NCBI RefSeq assembly: GCF_008629695.1
Contig: NZ_VWSH01000003.1
Span: forward strand, 743,688-807,687
Direction: 5' to 3'
DNA: 64,000 nucleotides
From: Taibaiella lutea
GTDB lineage: Bacteria; Bacteroidota; Bacteroidia; Chitinophagales; Chitinophagaceae
The notes beneath the pieces are model-generated. The model searched no databases. It was not told where the DNA came from and was given only the letters and a program-made list of their open reading frames with translations. How positions within the stretch are numbered: the stretch's first letter is position 1; every line of letters begins with the position of its first letter. A program made the translations under genes and the position numbers. Of the stretch, positions 8,710 to 19,915 are shown one piece after another.

Positions 8710-9900
8710 TTACTTTTTATAAACCTTCAACGCTGCTTCCAGGCAATCCATTGCTTTATTGATGGCATCGGTATTCAAAACATAAGCCATCCGAACTTCA
8801 TCTTTCCCTAAGCCCGGCGTTGCATAAAAACCGCTTGCCGGAGCCATCATAACTGTTGCGCCTTCATGCTCAAATTCTTCCAGCAACCATTGACAAAATT
8901 CTTCACTGCTTTCAATCGGCAATTTTGCCATGGCATAAAAAGCGCCTCCCGGATTAGGACAGGTAACGCCTTCCATTGCACGTAAACGAGTTACCAATAA
9001 ATCTCTGCGGGAACAATATTCAGCCAGAACATCATCAAAATAATCAGCCGGCAAATCGCAGGCAGCTTCTCCCAGAATTTGTTCAAAAGTCGGAGGAGAA
9101 AGACGTGCCTGAGCAAATTTTAAAACTGCGTTCAATACAGCTTCATTTTTTGTAACCAATGCTCCGATACGCGCACCACAAGCGCTATAGCGTTTTGAAA
9201 TGGTGTCCAGCAAAATGGCATGTTGTTCCAATCCTTCTAATTGTAAAGCGGAGGTATGCGTTTGTCCGTCATAACAGAATTCTCTGTAAGCCTCATCGCT
9301 AAACAGAAACAAATCGTGTTTCAGACAGATGTCGCGTAAAACGCCTAATTCTTCTTTACTGTATAAATAACCGGTAGGATTGTTGGGGTTGCAAATCATA
9401 ATAGCTTTTGTGCGGGGCGTAACAGCCTTTTCAAAAGCTTCGATTGGAGGCAATGCAAAATTATCTTCGATAGAAGAATTGATGGGTATTACTTTAATAG
9501 CAGCAGAAACGGCAAAACCATTATAGTTAGCGTAAAAGGGTTCGGGAATAATGATTTCGTCGCCGGGATTCAGGCAACTCATCAAGCCAAAAGAAATTGC
9601 TTCGGAACCACCTGTAGTAACGATGATTTGATTGGAATTTACATGGATGCCACGGCCTTCGTAATACGTAACCAGTTTTTTTCTGTAACTTTCAAATCCC
9701 TGGCTGGGACTATATTCCAGCACTTTCACATCTGCCTGATGTACCGCTTCTATAATGGAAGGCGGCGTTTCAATATCGGGCTGGCCGATATTAAGATGAT
9801 AAACTTTAAGGCCTTTCTTTTTAGCTGCATCAGCATAAGGCGTCAGTTTGCGTATGGGCGAAGGTGGCATCAGCACACCGCGTTCGGATATATTTGGCAT
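8710..9900 (-). CDS. PLP-dependent aminotransferase, class I/II
   Basis: This 396-residue fold-type I aminotransferase is of the aspartate-aminotransferase kind. The PLP lysine lies in LLDTISKRYSACGARIG. The cofactor Asp/Tyr segment is LFLFSDEAYREF, ICNPNNPTGYLYS binds the substrate carboxylate, and VRMAYVLN carries the C-terminal Arg. The N-terminal LNIGQPDIETPP is typical. It transfers amino groups between an amino acid and 2-oxoglutarate; the exact substrate cannot be read from sequence. It is monocistronic and separated from the Tc island by 147 bp. Confidence 0.92.
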   Translation of the reverse strand: MPNISERGVLMPPSPIRKLTPYADAAKKKGLKVYHLNIGQPDIETPPSIIEAVHQADVKVLEYSPSQGFESYRKKLVTYYEGRGIHVNSNQIIVTTGGSEAISFGLMSCLNPGDEIIIPEPFYANYNGFAVSAAIKVIPINSSIEDNFALPPIEAFEKAVTPRTKAIMICNPNNPTGYLYSKEELGVLRDICLKHDLFLFSDEAYREFCYDGQTHTSALQLEGLEQHAILLDTISKRYSACGARIGALVTKNEAVLNAVLKFAQARLSPPTFEQILGEAACDLPADYFDDVLAEYCSRRDLLVTRLRAMEGVTCPNPGGAFYAMAKLPIESSEEFCQWLLEEFEHEGATVMMAPASGFYATPGLGKDEVRMAYVLNTDAINKAMDCLEAALKVYKK

Positions 9901-9989
9901 GGCGCAAAAGTAGGAATTTTTTTGAGCGATGGCATGGTTTTAAGCTTTTGGTTGTAATCGGGAGAAAATTATAATGTGTAAAAATAAAA

Positions 9990-10028
9990 AAGACCTATCC
10001 GTCAATACAAGATTGACGGATAGGTCTT
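9990..10028 (-). terminator. Terminator of the TcA gene
   Basis: A perfect 16-bp stem, AAGACCTATCCGTCAA (9990-10005) and TTGACGGATAGGTCTT (10013-10028), starts 20 bp after the TcA stop and ends in T-rich sequence on the minus strand. It marks the left limit of the toxin island. Confidence 0.9.
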
Positions 10029-10047
10029 TAATCTTAATCCCAAATTA

Positions 10048-13000
10048 TTAAGGGTTAGTAAGAGAATAGTGGAGCAGGAAGTAGATATCTTCCAGATCGC
10101 ATTCGTGAATAGGATCTGAGTCTGTCAGATTAATAGTCAAATCATTACTCAGGTCATTTTCCAAAATTGAAAAACTATCGGTATCAGGTGTCAATTCATA
10201 GTTTGATGATTTTCCGATTGCTTTAAACGAAATGCCGGATACATTAATTTCTTTACCCTTGGCATATTCAGGGAACTGGCTACGTAAAAGTGTAAGGTTA
10301 AACGCCTTATCATTCGCCGTGCCATTCTCAAATGCTTTATACCATTCATTACTGAACTCATGCTTGAGGCTGAAGTAACGCACAAGCGGTACATCAGTTG
10401 TTGTATCTGAGACAAATTCATCTAATGCGTCATTGGCTGTAGTTGCTAACTTACCATCATACTTGGCAGTATAATGAATATGGATGATAACATCGCTGAT
10501 GCTGCTGCGGTCAAAAGAAGCATATTGGGATGGAAGCTCCAATACCCAGTTACTGATAACACCTGCGCCTTCAAAAGGAAGATAACGCTCATCACGGAAA
10601 TTCATCTCAAACATACCACTATCATTTTGTGCCGTGCTGGTGGCAATAGATTGCCCGCCACCTGCAATAATGCTATAGTTGCTTTCGCTGCCATAGTCGC
10701 CTGAAACAATCGCTATATCCCTGTATCTGCTGCTATTCAGAGTCAGTTTAGCGCTTACGGTACTGTATGGCCCTGCCACGCATGGAATGCTGATGCTTAC
10801 GGCTTTGATACGACGGAAATAATGCCCCGGATAATCCATATCGAAAAGCCATTCAGGAATATCAATATAAGCCTTTTCGCCTGATCTTAATTTAAGTAAC
10901 TGATCCGGATCCAACATGGCAAGGGAAATATTTTTGGTAAGTTCATGCTGCCTTTTGTTTACATCCAGATAAGATGCATCCATGCGTTTAAGATCATAAC
11001 TTAATCCTTCACCGGCAAGCAAGCCCTTTTTCAGACTGTTCCAATAACCAAATTGAATAAATGAAGTGTTGATGCCTAATTCGAAATTGTAACATCTTTC
11101 AGCACGCTTGGCCAGATCAAATGCAAGTTTATAGCAATTGAAATACGTAAGCGAAACTTCACCAATCATCCAGTCATACAATTCTTCATTGCTGTACTTA
11201 TCGTGCATGGCAGCATCCATATCAATAGCGTTATTGAATTGCAATTCCTGAATCTCTGTTTCCTTACCGGCAATGGATGCCCTTATCTCTGCAGCGACCA
11301 ATTGTTTTTCTATCTGCTTCAATTCCATATTCGCCAGTTTCAGTTGCAAGTCCCAATCTGCTTTTCTGCGCTCGTAGCCGCCTTTGATGCCTGCCATAGA
11401 ACCTTTGATGTCATTGACTATAGAAGCGATACCGATAGCAGATGCAGCAGCGTTTGCTACGTTTCCTAAATTACTTCCACCTAAAGTTGTTCCAAGAGTA
11501 AATGGACCTCCGAGTTTAATCTCAGGAATTATATAAGCAACACTTGCTGAAGTCCTTGCAACACCTTCAGCCACTTTCAAAGGAATGCTTAACTTAATGC
11601 TGTCCAGTTGCGATTGTTCTTGTTCATTTAATCCGTTTTCTACAAGCCCGGTGTAATAATCCCTGCGGATAGTAGTGCTGTCAAATTGATCCTGCAGCAC
11701 AGATATCTGTGTCTGGGCTTCCTGTAATTGCATCTGCTTTATTTCGCGCATTTTGTCCATTACATTCATTTCCTGACTGCTGCGTAACAAAGCTATTTGT
11801 TCGGCATCTTTTTTCTCAATGGCTGATAACAAACTGCCGCCCAAACCTTTAACTTCCTGAACCATTTCTGATGCTTTCTGCTGCAAAACAGTGAAACGGT
11901 ATTGCGGCAACGGGGCAAACAATTCATTTACTGCATCGCTCAAAGATACACCTGCTGCTGCTGCCCGTACTAACAAGGCCGGATCGATTGGTGGTTCAAA
12001 TAATGCCAACTGGCGTTCAACACCGTCGATGTTCTGACTATTACGGATTTTGAATAAGCGATCCGCTACCAAATCCCAGTAGGACAACAATTTGCTGTTA
12101 GGAGGAATGGCAAAATAGCGCATTGGTGCACCGCCTCCGGAACCGGCAGGTAAAGTCACATTCGCATTCATACCTGTCGGTGCCATGATAGTTTGCACCT
12201 GTACGGCTGCATTTGAAAATGCATTCATTGGGTTCAGGATCAATTGTGCATAGCTCATAGGAGTGGAAGCAAAACGACGCGGAACGCTGACCGGAGGTTT
12301 ACCTAAAATTTGTGCAGCAAGTATATACAATAAAGTGGCTTCATTGATGGATTCCATAGTATCTCTCCGAAACAACTGATCACCCCAATTAATAAGATTA
12401 TCAAGGTATTTCATCACTACTGTTCTCATATAAGCGCTTGTACGAGTGCGTGCCACAAGGTGCGGTTTAAACGGATCGGCAGCCCATTGATTTACAGCGT
12501 TAGCCAGATCAGTACCTTCCATTATCTGTTCAATGGAACGGATACCTGCAATAGATTCCTTATAAAAAGGGAGAAATTGCCAAAATCTTTCACGGCCATT
12601 ACCATGAGGCGTTCCTGATTGGTTGGTCGGATTAAAAATATAGTGGAACCATTTCAATGCCTCATCAAACTGTTGATCCTGCATCAGCTTATTTGCAATC
12701 AACAATGGAATATGAAAGAATAATTCCCAGTTATAAATGGCAGTAGGCGCATCGCGGCGGAAGTCCAGCTTGGATGTCGGATAGGCATAAGTTTCAACAT
12801 TGGCGGGAGTAGCAGGCGAATATTGCACTACATTGGCCGTAGGCTGATAAGCGGTAGGAAAATCCAGAAGATCCTGTTGCATAGATTGTATAAAATCCCA
12901 TTCAAAAAGACCTTCAGCTCCATTTATATCCAATTGCCTCATCAGATCTTCTACCTTGTAGTAATTAAAAGCATAGAAGCGATATTTAGGTTGTACGGCA

Positions 13001-16000
13001 GCAACCGAAGTCACGTTTTCGGAGATGGAATCAACGGGAGAAGAAGTATAACGCGATGCCACACCATTTCTGCTTTGATAGGAAACGTTACCTAAAAGCG
13101 CTGTCGAATAATCATTCTGAAAATTAGCATTGCTTACCTCAACCTCAGTACCTCTTCCTAATGGGGTTGAACCTCCTGAAGATGACAAACTTAAGGTCAG
13201 GTAATCAAATCCGCCGGATGTCCTTTCAACAAAAAAAGAGCTGTTGTAATCGTTATAAAAGAAACGGGGAAACGAAACACTTGTGCCCATACCGGACAAT
13301 ACAACCATCTTATCAGCAACAGGCGCATTAGGAAAGGCCGGCGCCTGCTTCAGAAGTTTGTAAGAATCAGTATGTGTATATCCTTCCGCCTTAGGTTTAT
13401 TATAGCGATATTGACTTTCAGAAGCAAAATAAGTATTGCCAGCCATAAAGTTACTATAAGTAGATGCTATATTACTACGGGAGCTTTTCGCAAGAACTTT
13501 ATTCTGCTTTACGGTAAAAACACCTGCAGAAAGTTGTTCATATTCATAACCACCATTAAAATAGAACTGATTAAATCTGTTTTCTGTATCGTTCAGTCTG
13601 CCGTCATCTGTAAAACGATCCCATGCCAGGACAGAATCGTTATTGGCAGCTGATAAATATCCAGGGAATTGATTCCTGTAATCCATCATTTTCTGATCAC
13701 TGAACGATTTCAATTTGACATATCTTCTTCTACCCAGCACAGCTATTTCCAAATCGCCATCTGCGTTCGTTTTGCAATAAGGGATAAGACTGCTGATATA
13801 ATTGTTCAGACTATCATCCAGTGTTTGTGGAGTGTAAAGGCGGCTGTTATCTACCATCCATTGTGATAAAACAACACTATTATAAAGCAGGCCGGATATT
13901 TCAGTAGGTGCCCATGGAAGCTCTCCGCTCTTTGTAAGGGTATCTATCCATTCTTTACCTACTTTTTTAGCTTGCCATTTACCATTGTTTAACTCCGTCC
14001 AGCATAGCTTAATTTCCAGGTATCTTTCAGGAGTTGCAGCAGCTTCTTTGCCCGGATTTAATCTTGGTTGACGTCGTTGTGCTGTCTTTTGAACGACATT
14101 TAACCAGTAAAGACGTAAGCGTCCTCTCCATTTTACAGCCACAAAATTGTCTCCGTCAACCTGTGTATCCATCTTTTCCCAGGCAGTCCAGATATTTTGA
14201 ACACGTTTACGGTAATAATAAATATGCGGGTCTGATTTGGTTCGCCCCCATACGTGCACTACATAATCGTTTGTAACCTTTTCAGCATAATAACCTACTA
14301 TGTCCATATGCGAAACCTCTTCCAGGTTCTCCAGATAGTTGCGATAAGCTTCAGCCATTGTATCCGCATTCACTTCGTTCTGTTTGATGAATTTTTCCAC
14401 ATCTTTAAAGAATGGAGATTTATCATCACGCAACTCTGGTTCAATCCAATTTTCCGGATAAACAAATATCCTTCTGTTTGCTTCCCAGATACGGTACCAT
14501 TTTCGCCACAGGTTCCATTGTGTCTGTGTTTCAGCAGTAAGCATAATATAATCCGTTCCGTTCAGGATTTTCTCTTCATTCAAGAGACATCTGTCTACGA
14601 ACAACTGCACAGTACTTATTGCTTGCTTGATCCTTGATGTCTTAACAATTGGCATCATTTGGGTATCAATAAGCAATGTCTCAAAAATATCATTTGCTGT
14701 AATCCATTCATTTCGGTACTTGTTTGGCGGATAAGCCAGCAAATAGGCTACCATAGCATCTCTCCTTCCTATTCTCAAACGATCACTTGCCGGTTTGATT
14801 TGGTCTAACCAGTCTGTGCTTCCAAAGCGCGATTTAATGGCTTGCACCACTACGTCTGCTTCTGTCTGTGTTTCGGAGACGCAGACTGCTTCTGCCATAT
14901 CATTGCATGTCTGCATGTTTACTTCCAATTCTGATTGCATATCAAAACAATCCAGTATTTTTTTATAATTTGCCGGGATGAGATAAGCAGGATCAGAAGT
15001 GCCAGTAAAATTAAAATCTGTTAATATTCCCAGGTTCGAAGCATTATTATAATTTCCTACCAACACTTCCAGATCGGAAATGCCAATCTGTACAGCTAAG
15101 GCAAATGCATTGACCCATGTTTCTTTCTTTTCATTATTTGTAGCGGAACCATCCAACTCAAGAACAGATTTCAATAGCTGGAAAATGCCTGTCGGAGAAG
15201 GATTGATTTTTTTTCTTACATCCATCCAGTCAATCAAATTAGTACAATGTTGATAATCAGATGTACCGGATGATGTGCCAGCCCATGCCATACCCACCGG
15301 AAGATTAACAATATCCGGAATTGATAACTCTTCTTTGTAGTTCAGTAAAATAGCAGCTTCTTCTAAGGAGAGTTTATATGCCAGCACAATAGAGGCTGCT
15401 TTACTGATTTTTTCAATAACCTTTAATGCATTGGCTTGCACTGTTACCGAAGGATTTATATCTCCTGTACTGTCAATGAAATCTTGCTGCAATAAAATAG
15501 GGTAGCTTTCATTGATTGCAGATAATAACGATGTTGTAATGTCCAGATCTATTTTGTTAGCCACACTCAGGCTGCTTCTTATCTGTGGCTTAAGCACTGT
15601 ATCGATGTAAACATCATTATATATGCTATTAATATCCAATAGTCTTTGGTTAATGATAGCAGATGTTGGTTGAGTGCTAAACGAACCGGAAATAAGTGCG
15701 GTAACGATAGTGCTCAATCCAGGAGAGAGGTCTGACGGCAATAAGCCTTCAAATCTCGTTTCGTCTGCACTACTAAAGTTATAAGGTGCTGATTCCAAGT
15801 CAAACTCAGTAATATTGCCTATAACATTTACCAGAAAGTCGGCATCTTCTGCGTCCACAATCTTTTCAAGCTTAGATTGAAGTGTCTTACTATCAACGTT
15901 TCCGCCTTCGTCAAGAATATTAATGGTTAATTTGGATAAAGCAGCACGTAGGTTTTGAGCCTGATTGAACAGTGTTTTTCTTGTTGCTTCTTTGCCGGCA

Positions 16001-19000
16001 TCAGAGATGAACGTATCTTCAAAAACATAGTGAAGTACTTCTGATGATAATACTGAACCTTTAAGTATGTTTACTTTATCGAGGAATGCAAAAACTTCAT
16101 CCAATAATACCGGCGATGAAATATTTACACTTATAAAAGGATTATTGTTGTCAAGATTTGCAATCCAGCTTCTGAAAATGCACCAATTTTTTACACTCAG
16201 CTTTAATAAACGACATAATGTGAACTCTTTATATAAACGGAGTACGTTTGAATAGGAGAATTTAAAGTTGCCGGAAATGGTTTGGAAAATTGTATTCAGG
16301 TTGTTGTCTGCATTATAAAAAGCAAATAAAGTATCAAAATCTTTTTCAGAAATCTGCAATGCACCCAACATGTATTTGATACTATCAACTCCCGTAGCCG
16401 GCATAGGTAAGAGTGTTTCATCTCTCCATTCAATCATCTCTTCATTGACAGGAAACGGATAATCGGTTATCTGATCTATAACTGCAGGATCCCTGAACAT
16501 CTGCTCATACTGCGTAAGTAAAAGTTGTTGCGGTATATCAGCATCTGTGTATTTACTGTAAGGAAGATGGCCAAAGTCGCCCCAGAAAGGCAGGACATCA
16601 AGTAAGTTGCACTTCAGGATATCCGTAAGTCTTTTAATTTGCGCAACAGCAATAATAATTTCATGGGTAATTGTACTATTGGCATTAACTCCTAAAGTTG
16701 TAAATGCCTGATCCAGCTCATATTTGTTCCAACCGGTTTTGCGTTGCAAACGAATGAAGCGATGAATGGATTTAAGATGATTTTCGGTCAGGCCTGTAAC
16801 GGTCAGCTTAGAAGTGTCACAAGTAGTTTGAGGGTCACCATCTATTCTCAATGCCCGGTTCCCGGCTATTATTGGATTGATATAGTAGCAATCCAGCAAT
16901 TCAAGAATATCTATGATGGTAAGCTCTGTTTGCTGCATCAGAATATCTACCCTCTTCATAAAAGGAATATTACCACTCACTCCAACTATTGTTGTGTTTC
17001 CTACTAATGCACCTGCTGTGCCACTATTGGGTACATTAATCAACTGGCTTCTATTAGCGGGATTCACAATAGTTCCTGACGATACAAGGCCATAATATGC
17101 ATAAAGATTATTTGTGCTGAATGTATCTGTGATAATAGCATATTCTTCAGAAAAATTCCCCGTTTCTGTATTGCCACTTATATTCAGATAAGCACAGGCT
17201 GTTTTTATATCAAGAGAATCAATCCATCTTGACTTGCTCACAAAAGCCTGTGGCAACTTATAAGGATTGATGTCGATAAGATTCAGATGTTCTTTAACCT
17301 GCTCATGGAAATAGTTATAAGGGGCTGTCCAGGGATATTTTGCTGTTCTGAGCTTTTGATAGGCAGAAGGAGTAATCTCATCAATATGTTCAGGAACGGC
17401 ATCGAGTGTTTTTTCATTGATGCCCGGAATATCAGTTCCGTTGTCATCCGCTCCTGTATTATAACCTTTTATAAAATAGTTGTATGGATTAGAAGATGGG
17501 TTGGCATTTGTTTGAGAAACTCTTACCATATCTTCCAATACTTCATTTGCCAGATCTATGTAAGGAAGTGTTGTATTGGTATTTTTACAAGTCAGTTTGA
17601 CATCCCATAAATCCGGACGGCGTGCATGGAGTTGGTTATAGGACTGAAGATTGGATTGACGAAGTAATTCAAGCGAATCTACCAGATAAGCAGCCGGACT
17701 GAATATAGAAGAGCACTCGCTGCACGTACAAAAATCCAAAGTTCCGAAAAGACCTCTCAAGTCGGCTTCCGCAACAGGGTTAGGAGGATAGATAGATGGT
17801 ATAGATAAGTCTACCATAGCATAAGCTGCAAGTGCTACGGTTTGCGACACTACTACCGTATTAATCGCATTGGTATAGGAGACAGCAGCCGTAGCTGCGT
17901 TCATAACATTTGCCGTAACCATCGCGTTTACATAAACATCTTTTGGCATTTGTATGACATCTGTTGCTGAATTGGCTCCCAGTTGCTTAATAGCAAGTAC
18001 TGCTTCATGAGATGGAGCAATTACATTAAGACGCTGAATAGTTGCAACTTCTGCTACAAAAGTTTCTGTTACATATTCCGAAGGGAAAATTTCCGCTATT
18101 TTGTAAGATGGAGTACGTAAAATATCAAATGAGGGATTATCTGCAACAAAGCTGTCAAGATTTTCTTTCAACTCGGGAAAGTTATCCTCGGTGTCAGATA
18201 TAACAGCTTGTTTAACAGCCAGAGAACGATATGAACCGGTAAAATTGTTTTTCAGGTTTTCTGCATAATTAGTAATCTTTTCTTCATCTGTATCATAACC
18301 GGAAATGTTGTCCGGAAATACGAAATCAGTGTCATCCTTAATGTCTGTAATTAAATTGCTCCATTCAATGTTAGATTTTAAAACTATATCCTCCAGGCTT
18401 TCTGCGACAAGTGTGTTTACCATAGCCGGATTATTACCTGTAAGAACAGCATAAATTGTAGCCGCTTTTAGCTTGTCAATTTCTTCAATTGTAATACCGG
18501 AAACAGCAGATTGGATATTAAGCGTGTCCCAGAATTCAGGTGCCGAAATATCATTTGCATAATAGTAATCTAAAAAGCCTGAAAGTTTTGCACCTGATAT
18601 GGCTGTACTTAAAATCCTTACGCCCTTTGATTCATTTGCAGGCAAACTATCGGTACTTAAAATAAGCTGCTTTGCGCTATTTTTAATTTCAACAACATAA
18701 CCTTGGATTGTTGAATCATCGTAATGTGGAATGATATTAAGACTAACAGCAAGCTTTAATGCATTAGTGAGATCTTCTGTCGGCATGTTTATTAGTACTT
18801 CCAGAGATGACTGCATTGTTGTTCTCATCAGACCATAAAAGGCTTCAATGAGAACAGAGGTCTGAATGCTAAACAACATAGCTGACAATAATGTTTTCAC
18901 CAACATCTCATTTTCTCCTGTTGTGCCCGCCAGAAATTTGCTGACATTATCATCGGCCAGTTGTTCTTGTGACATATCTTCTGTATAATCACTTACGGCG

Positions 19001-19656
19001 GAAAACAGTAATTCAAATTCCGAAGAAATAACTGATGAGCCTTTAACAGGAATGATAAGATCAACATTTACTAAACCATTAGCATTATAAATAGTGTCTG
19101 AGTTTACAGGGTCGATGCCAGTTCTTGTAAACTCTACCTTTAGTGCTTTTGAATCAGCAGTGGTGAAAGAGAATTCATAATAACCTTCATCATTTGTCAT
19201 TGTTGAACCTAAAAAAGTATTGCCGGACAAAGCTACTTTGTAAATAGTAATAGTTCCCGAAACAGGAAATCCATTTAGGTTAACAACTGTACCAACTAAT
19301 TTATTTTCATCCGAATCATCATTTGAATCGAAAGGCCTCAGTAATTCCTGATAAGTGGCATCATCGATTGCAACTTCCGTTTCGAAGTTTGTAATTATTA
19401 CATTTCCTTCTGTAATAAGCTGCGCATCTTTAAAAATTTTATAGCCGACCGACTCTACAACAGGTAAGTCATAGGTGGTAAATAAATCGAACTGGCCGGA
19501 AGTTTTTATAGGTGCCGACCCTATCCATCCACCGGGATTATCCGAATCCAATTCCCGGGTAAATTCAATAGTAATGCCAAAGGGAAATTGACCCAGTGCA
19601 TTGTTGCTTGTATCGGTCAACTGACCTGATATTTTTTTCATTAGTTCCGAAGACAT
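10048..19656 (-). CDS. Tc toxin subunit A (TcA), giant pore-forming translocation subunit
   Basis: TcA subunits form pentameric shells that bind target cells and inject the TcB-TcC cocoon's enzyme. Two transthyretin-like beta modules lie at about residues 5-215 (GTVVNLNGFPVSGTITIYK and GYYEFSF). The VRP1/TcA landmark LFGTLDFCTCSECSSIFSPA lies near 635-650. Alpha-helical shell follows, then the neuraminidase-like beta region near 1790-1860 (HVWGRTKSDPHIYYYRKRV). HYIFNPTNQSGTPHGNGRER lies near 2340. The long coiled-coil pore-forming segment spans about 2580-2870 with a hydrophobic hairpin (VAYIIPEIKLGG), and the TcB-binding C-terminus starts with DMDYPGHYFRRIKAVSISIP. No signal peptide is seen, so export must be by lysis or another route. 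At 3,202 residues it exceeds the usual 2,300-2,500. It is the last gene of the leftward unit. Confidence 0.92.
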   Translation of the reverse strand: MSSELMKKISGQLTDTSNNALGQFPFGITIEFTRELDSDNPGGWIGSAPIKTSGQFDLFTTYDLPVVESVGYKIFKDAQLITEGNVIITNFETEVAIDDATYQELLRPFDSNDDSDENKLVGTVVNLNGFPVSGTITIYKVALSGNTFLGSTMTNDEGYYEFSFTTADSKALKVEFTRTGIDPVNSDTIYNANGLVNVDLIIPVKGSSVISSEFELLFSAVSDYTEDMSQEQLADDNVSKFLAGTTGENEMLVKTLLSAMLFSIQTSVLIEAFYGLMRTTMQSSLEVLINMPTEDLTNALKLAVSLNIIPHYDDSTIQGYVVEIKNSAKQLILSTDSLPANESKGVRILSTAISGAKLSGFLDYYYANDISAPEFWDTLNIQSAVSGITIEEIDKLKAATIYAVLTGNNPAMVNTLVAESLEDIVLKSNIEWSNLITDIKDDTDFVFPDNISGYDTDEEKITNYAENLKNNFTGSYRSLAVKQAVISDTEDNFPELKENLDSFVADNPSFDILRTPSYKIAEIFPSEYVTETFVAEVATIQRLNVIAPSHEAVLAIKQLGANSATDVIQMPKDVYVNAMVTANVMNAATAAVSYTNAINTVVVSQTVALAAYAMVDLSIPSIYPPNPVAEADLRGLFGTLDFCTCSECSSIFSPAAYLVDSLELLRQSNLQSYNQLHARRPDLWDVKLTCKNTNTTLPYIDLANEVLEDMVRVSQTNANPSSNPYNYFIKGYNTGADDNGTDIPGINEKTLDAVPEHIDEITPSAYQKLRTAKYPWTAPYNYFHEQVKEHLNLIDINPYKLPQAFVSKSRWIDSLDIKTACAYLNISGNTETGNFSEEYAIITDTFSTNNLYAYYGLVSSGTIVNPANRSQLINVPNSGTAGALVGNTTIVGVSGNIPFMKRVDILMQQTELTIIDILELLDCYYINPIIAGNRALRIDGDPQTTCDTSKLTVTGLTENHLKSIHRFIRLQRKTGWNKYELDQAFTTLGVNANSTITHEIIIAVAQIKRLTDILKCNLLDVLPFWGDFGHLPYSKYTDADIPQQLLLTQYEQMFRDPAVIDQITDYPFPVNEEMIEWRDETLLPMPATGVDSIKYMLGALQISEKDFDTLFAFYNADNNLNTIFQTISGNFKFSYSNVLRLYKEFTLCRLLKLSVKNWCIFRSWIANLDNNNPFISVNISSPVLLDEVFAFLDKVNILKGSVLSSEVLHYVFEDTFISDAGKEATRKTLFNQAQNLRAALSKLTINILDEGGNVDSKTLQSKLEKIVDAEDADFLVNVIGNITEFDLESAPYNFSSADETRFEGLLPSDLSPGLSTIVTALISGSFSTQPTSAIINQRLLDINSIYNDVYIDTVLKPQIRSSLSVANKIDLDITTSLLSAINESYPILLQQDFIDSTGDINPSVTVQANALKVIEKISKAASIVLAYKLSLEEAAILLNYKEELSIPDIVNLPVGMAWAGTSSGTSDYQHCTNLIDWMDVRKKINPSPTGIFQLLKSVLELDGSATNNEKKETWVNAFALAVQIGISDLEVLVGNYNNASNLGILTDFNFTGTSDPAYLIPANYKKILDCFDMQSELEVNMQTCNDMAEAVCVSETQTEADVVVQAIKSRFGSTDWLDQIKPASDRLRIGRRDAMVAYLLAYPPNKYRNEWITANDIFETLLIDTQMMPIVKTSRIKQAISTVQLFVDRCLLNEEKILNGTDYIMLTAETQTQWNLWRKWYRIWEANRRIFVYPENWIEPELRDDKSPFFKDVEKFIKQNEVNADTMAEAYRNYLENLEEVSHMDIVGYYAEKVTNDYVVHVWGRTKSDPHIYYYRKRVQNIWTAWEKMDTQVDGDNFVAVKWRGRLRLYWLNVVQKTAQRRQPRLNPGKEAAATPERYLEIKLCWTELNNGKWQAKKVGKEWIDTLTKSGELPWAPTEISGLLYNSVVLSQWMVDNSRLYTPQTLDDSLNNYISSLIPYCKTNADGDLEIAVLGRRRYVKLKSFSDQKMMDYRNQFPGYLSAANNDSVLAWDRFTDDGRLNDTENRFNQFYFNGGYEYEQLSAGVFTVKQNKVLAKSSRSNIASTYSNFMAGNTYFASESQYRYNKPKAEGYTHTDSYKLLKQAPAFPNAPVADKMVVLSGMGTSVSFPRFFYNDYNSSFFVERTSGGFDYLTLSLSSSGGSTPLGRGTEVEVSNANFQNDYSTALLGNVSYQSRNGVASRYTSSPVDSISENVTSVAAVQPKYRFYAFNYYKVEDLMRQLDINGAEGLFEWDFIQSMQQDLLDFPTAYQPTANVVQYSPATPANVETYAYPTSKLDFRRDAPTAIYNWELFFHIPLLIANKLMQDQQFDEALKWFHYIFNPTNQSGTPHGNGRERFWQFLPFYKESIAGIRSIEQIMEGTDLANAVNQWAADPFKPHLVARTRTSAYMRTVVMKYLDNLINWGDQLFRRDTMESINEATLLYILAAQILGKPPVSVPRRFASTPMSYAQLILNPMNAFSNAAVQVQTIMAPTGMNANVTLPAGSGGGAPMRYFAIPPNSKLLSYWDLVADRLFKIRNSQNIDGVERQLALFEPPIDPALLVRAAAAGVSLSDAVNELFAPLPQYRFTVLQQKASEMVQEVKGLGGSLLSAIEKKDAEQIALLRSSQEMNVMDKMREIKQMQLQEAQTQISVLQDQFDSTTIRRDYYTGLVENGLNEQEQSQLDSIKLSIPLKVAEGVARTSASVAYIIPEIKLGGPFTLGTTLGGSNLGNVANAAASAIGIASIVNDIKGSMAGIKGGYERRKADWDLQLKLANMELKQIEKQLVAAEIRASIAGKETEIQELQFNNAIDMDAAMHDKYSNEELYDWMIGEVSLTYFNCYKLAFDLAKRAERCYNFELGINTSFIQFGYWNSLKKGLLAGEGLSYDLKRMDASYLDVNKRQHELTKNISLAMLDPDQLLKLRSGEKAYIDIPEWLFDMDYPGHYFRRIKAVSISIPCVAGPYSTVSAKLTLNSSRYRDIAIVSGDYGSESNYSIIAGGGQSIATSTAQNDSGMFEMNFRDERYLPFEGAGVISNWVLELPSQYASFDRSSISDVIIHIHYTAKYDGKLATTANDALDEFVSDTTTDVPLVRYFSLKHEFSNEWYKAFENGTANDKAFNLTLLRSQFPEYAKGKEINVSGISFKAIGKSSNYELTPDTDSFSILENDLSNDLTINLTDSDPIHECDLEDIYFLLHYSLTNP

Positions 19657-19694
19657 AAGAAAGAATATTTTAAAATGAATAAAATTTTATAGTG

Positions 19695-19778
19695 CCGGCA
19701 TCCTACGCTACAGAAGCTGCAGCATGATGCCGGATAAATATGAATAAGTAATAGAAGGGCATAACCTGAAAAGGTTAT
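19695..19778 (-). other. Structured leader upstream of TcA
   Basis: The 259-bp gap between TcA and the next gene holds two hairpins: CCGGCATC (19695-19702) with GATGCCGG (19726-19733), and ATAACCT-GAAA-AGGTTAT (19761-19778), whose loop is of GNRA type. Neither is followed by a T run. They could shape TcA mRNA stability or translation; no known riboswitch is recognised. Confidence 0.4.
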
Positions 19779-19915
19779 CCACGAGAATCTACTTAATGGA
19801 GCAGAACTTAAACGAAACACTGCTGCAGGTCTTGACCGAAAAACATTCTTACTTATCTTTCAGCACCTGATAAATATTGAATAAATAAGAGTACGACTGT
19901 AGAAAGAGGAAGAGT

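Noticed and set aside
10191-17610. Frames of 60-127 codons antisense or out of phase within TcA
   Set aside because: Compositional shadows of a long, well-supported gene.
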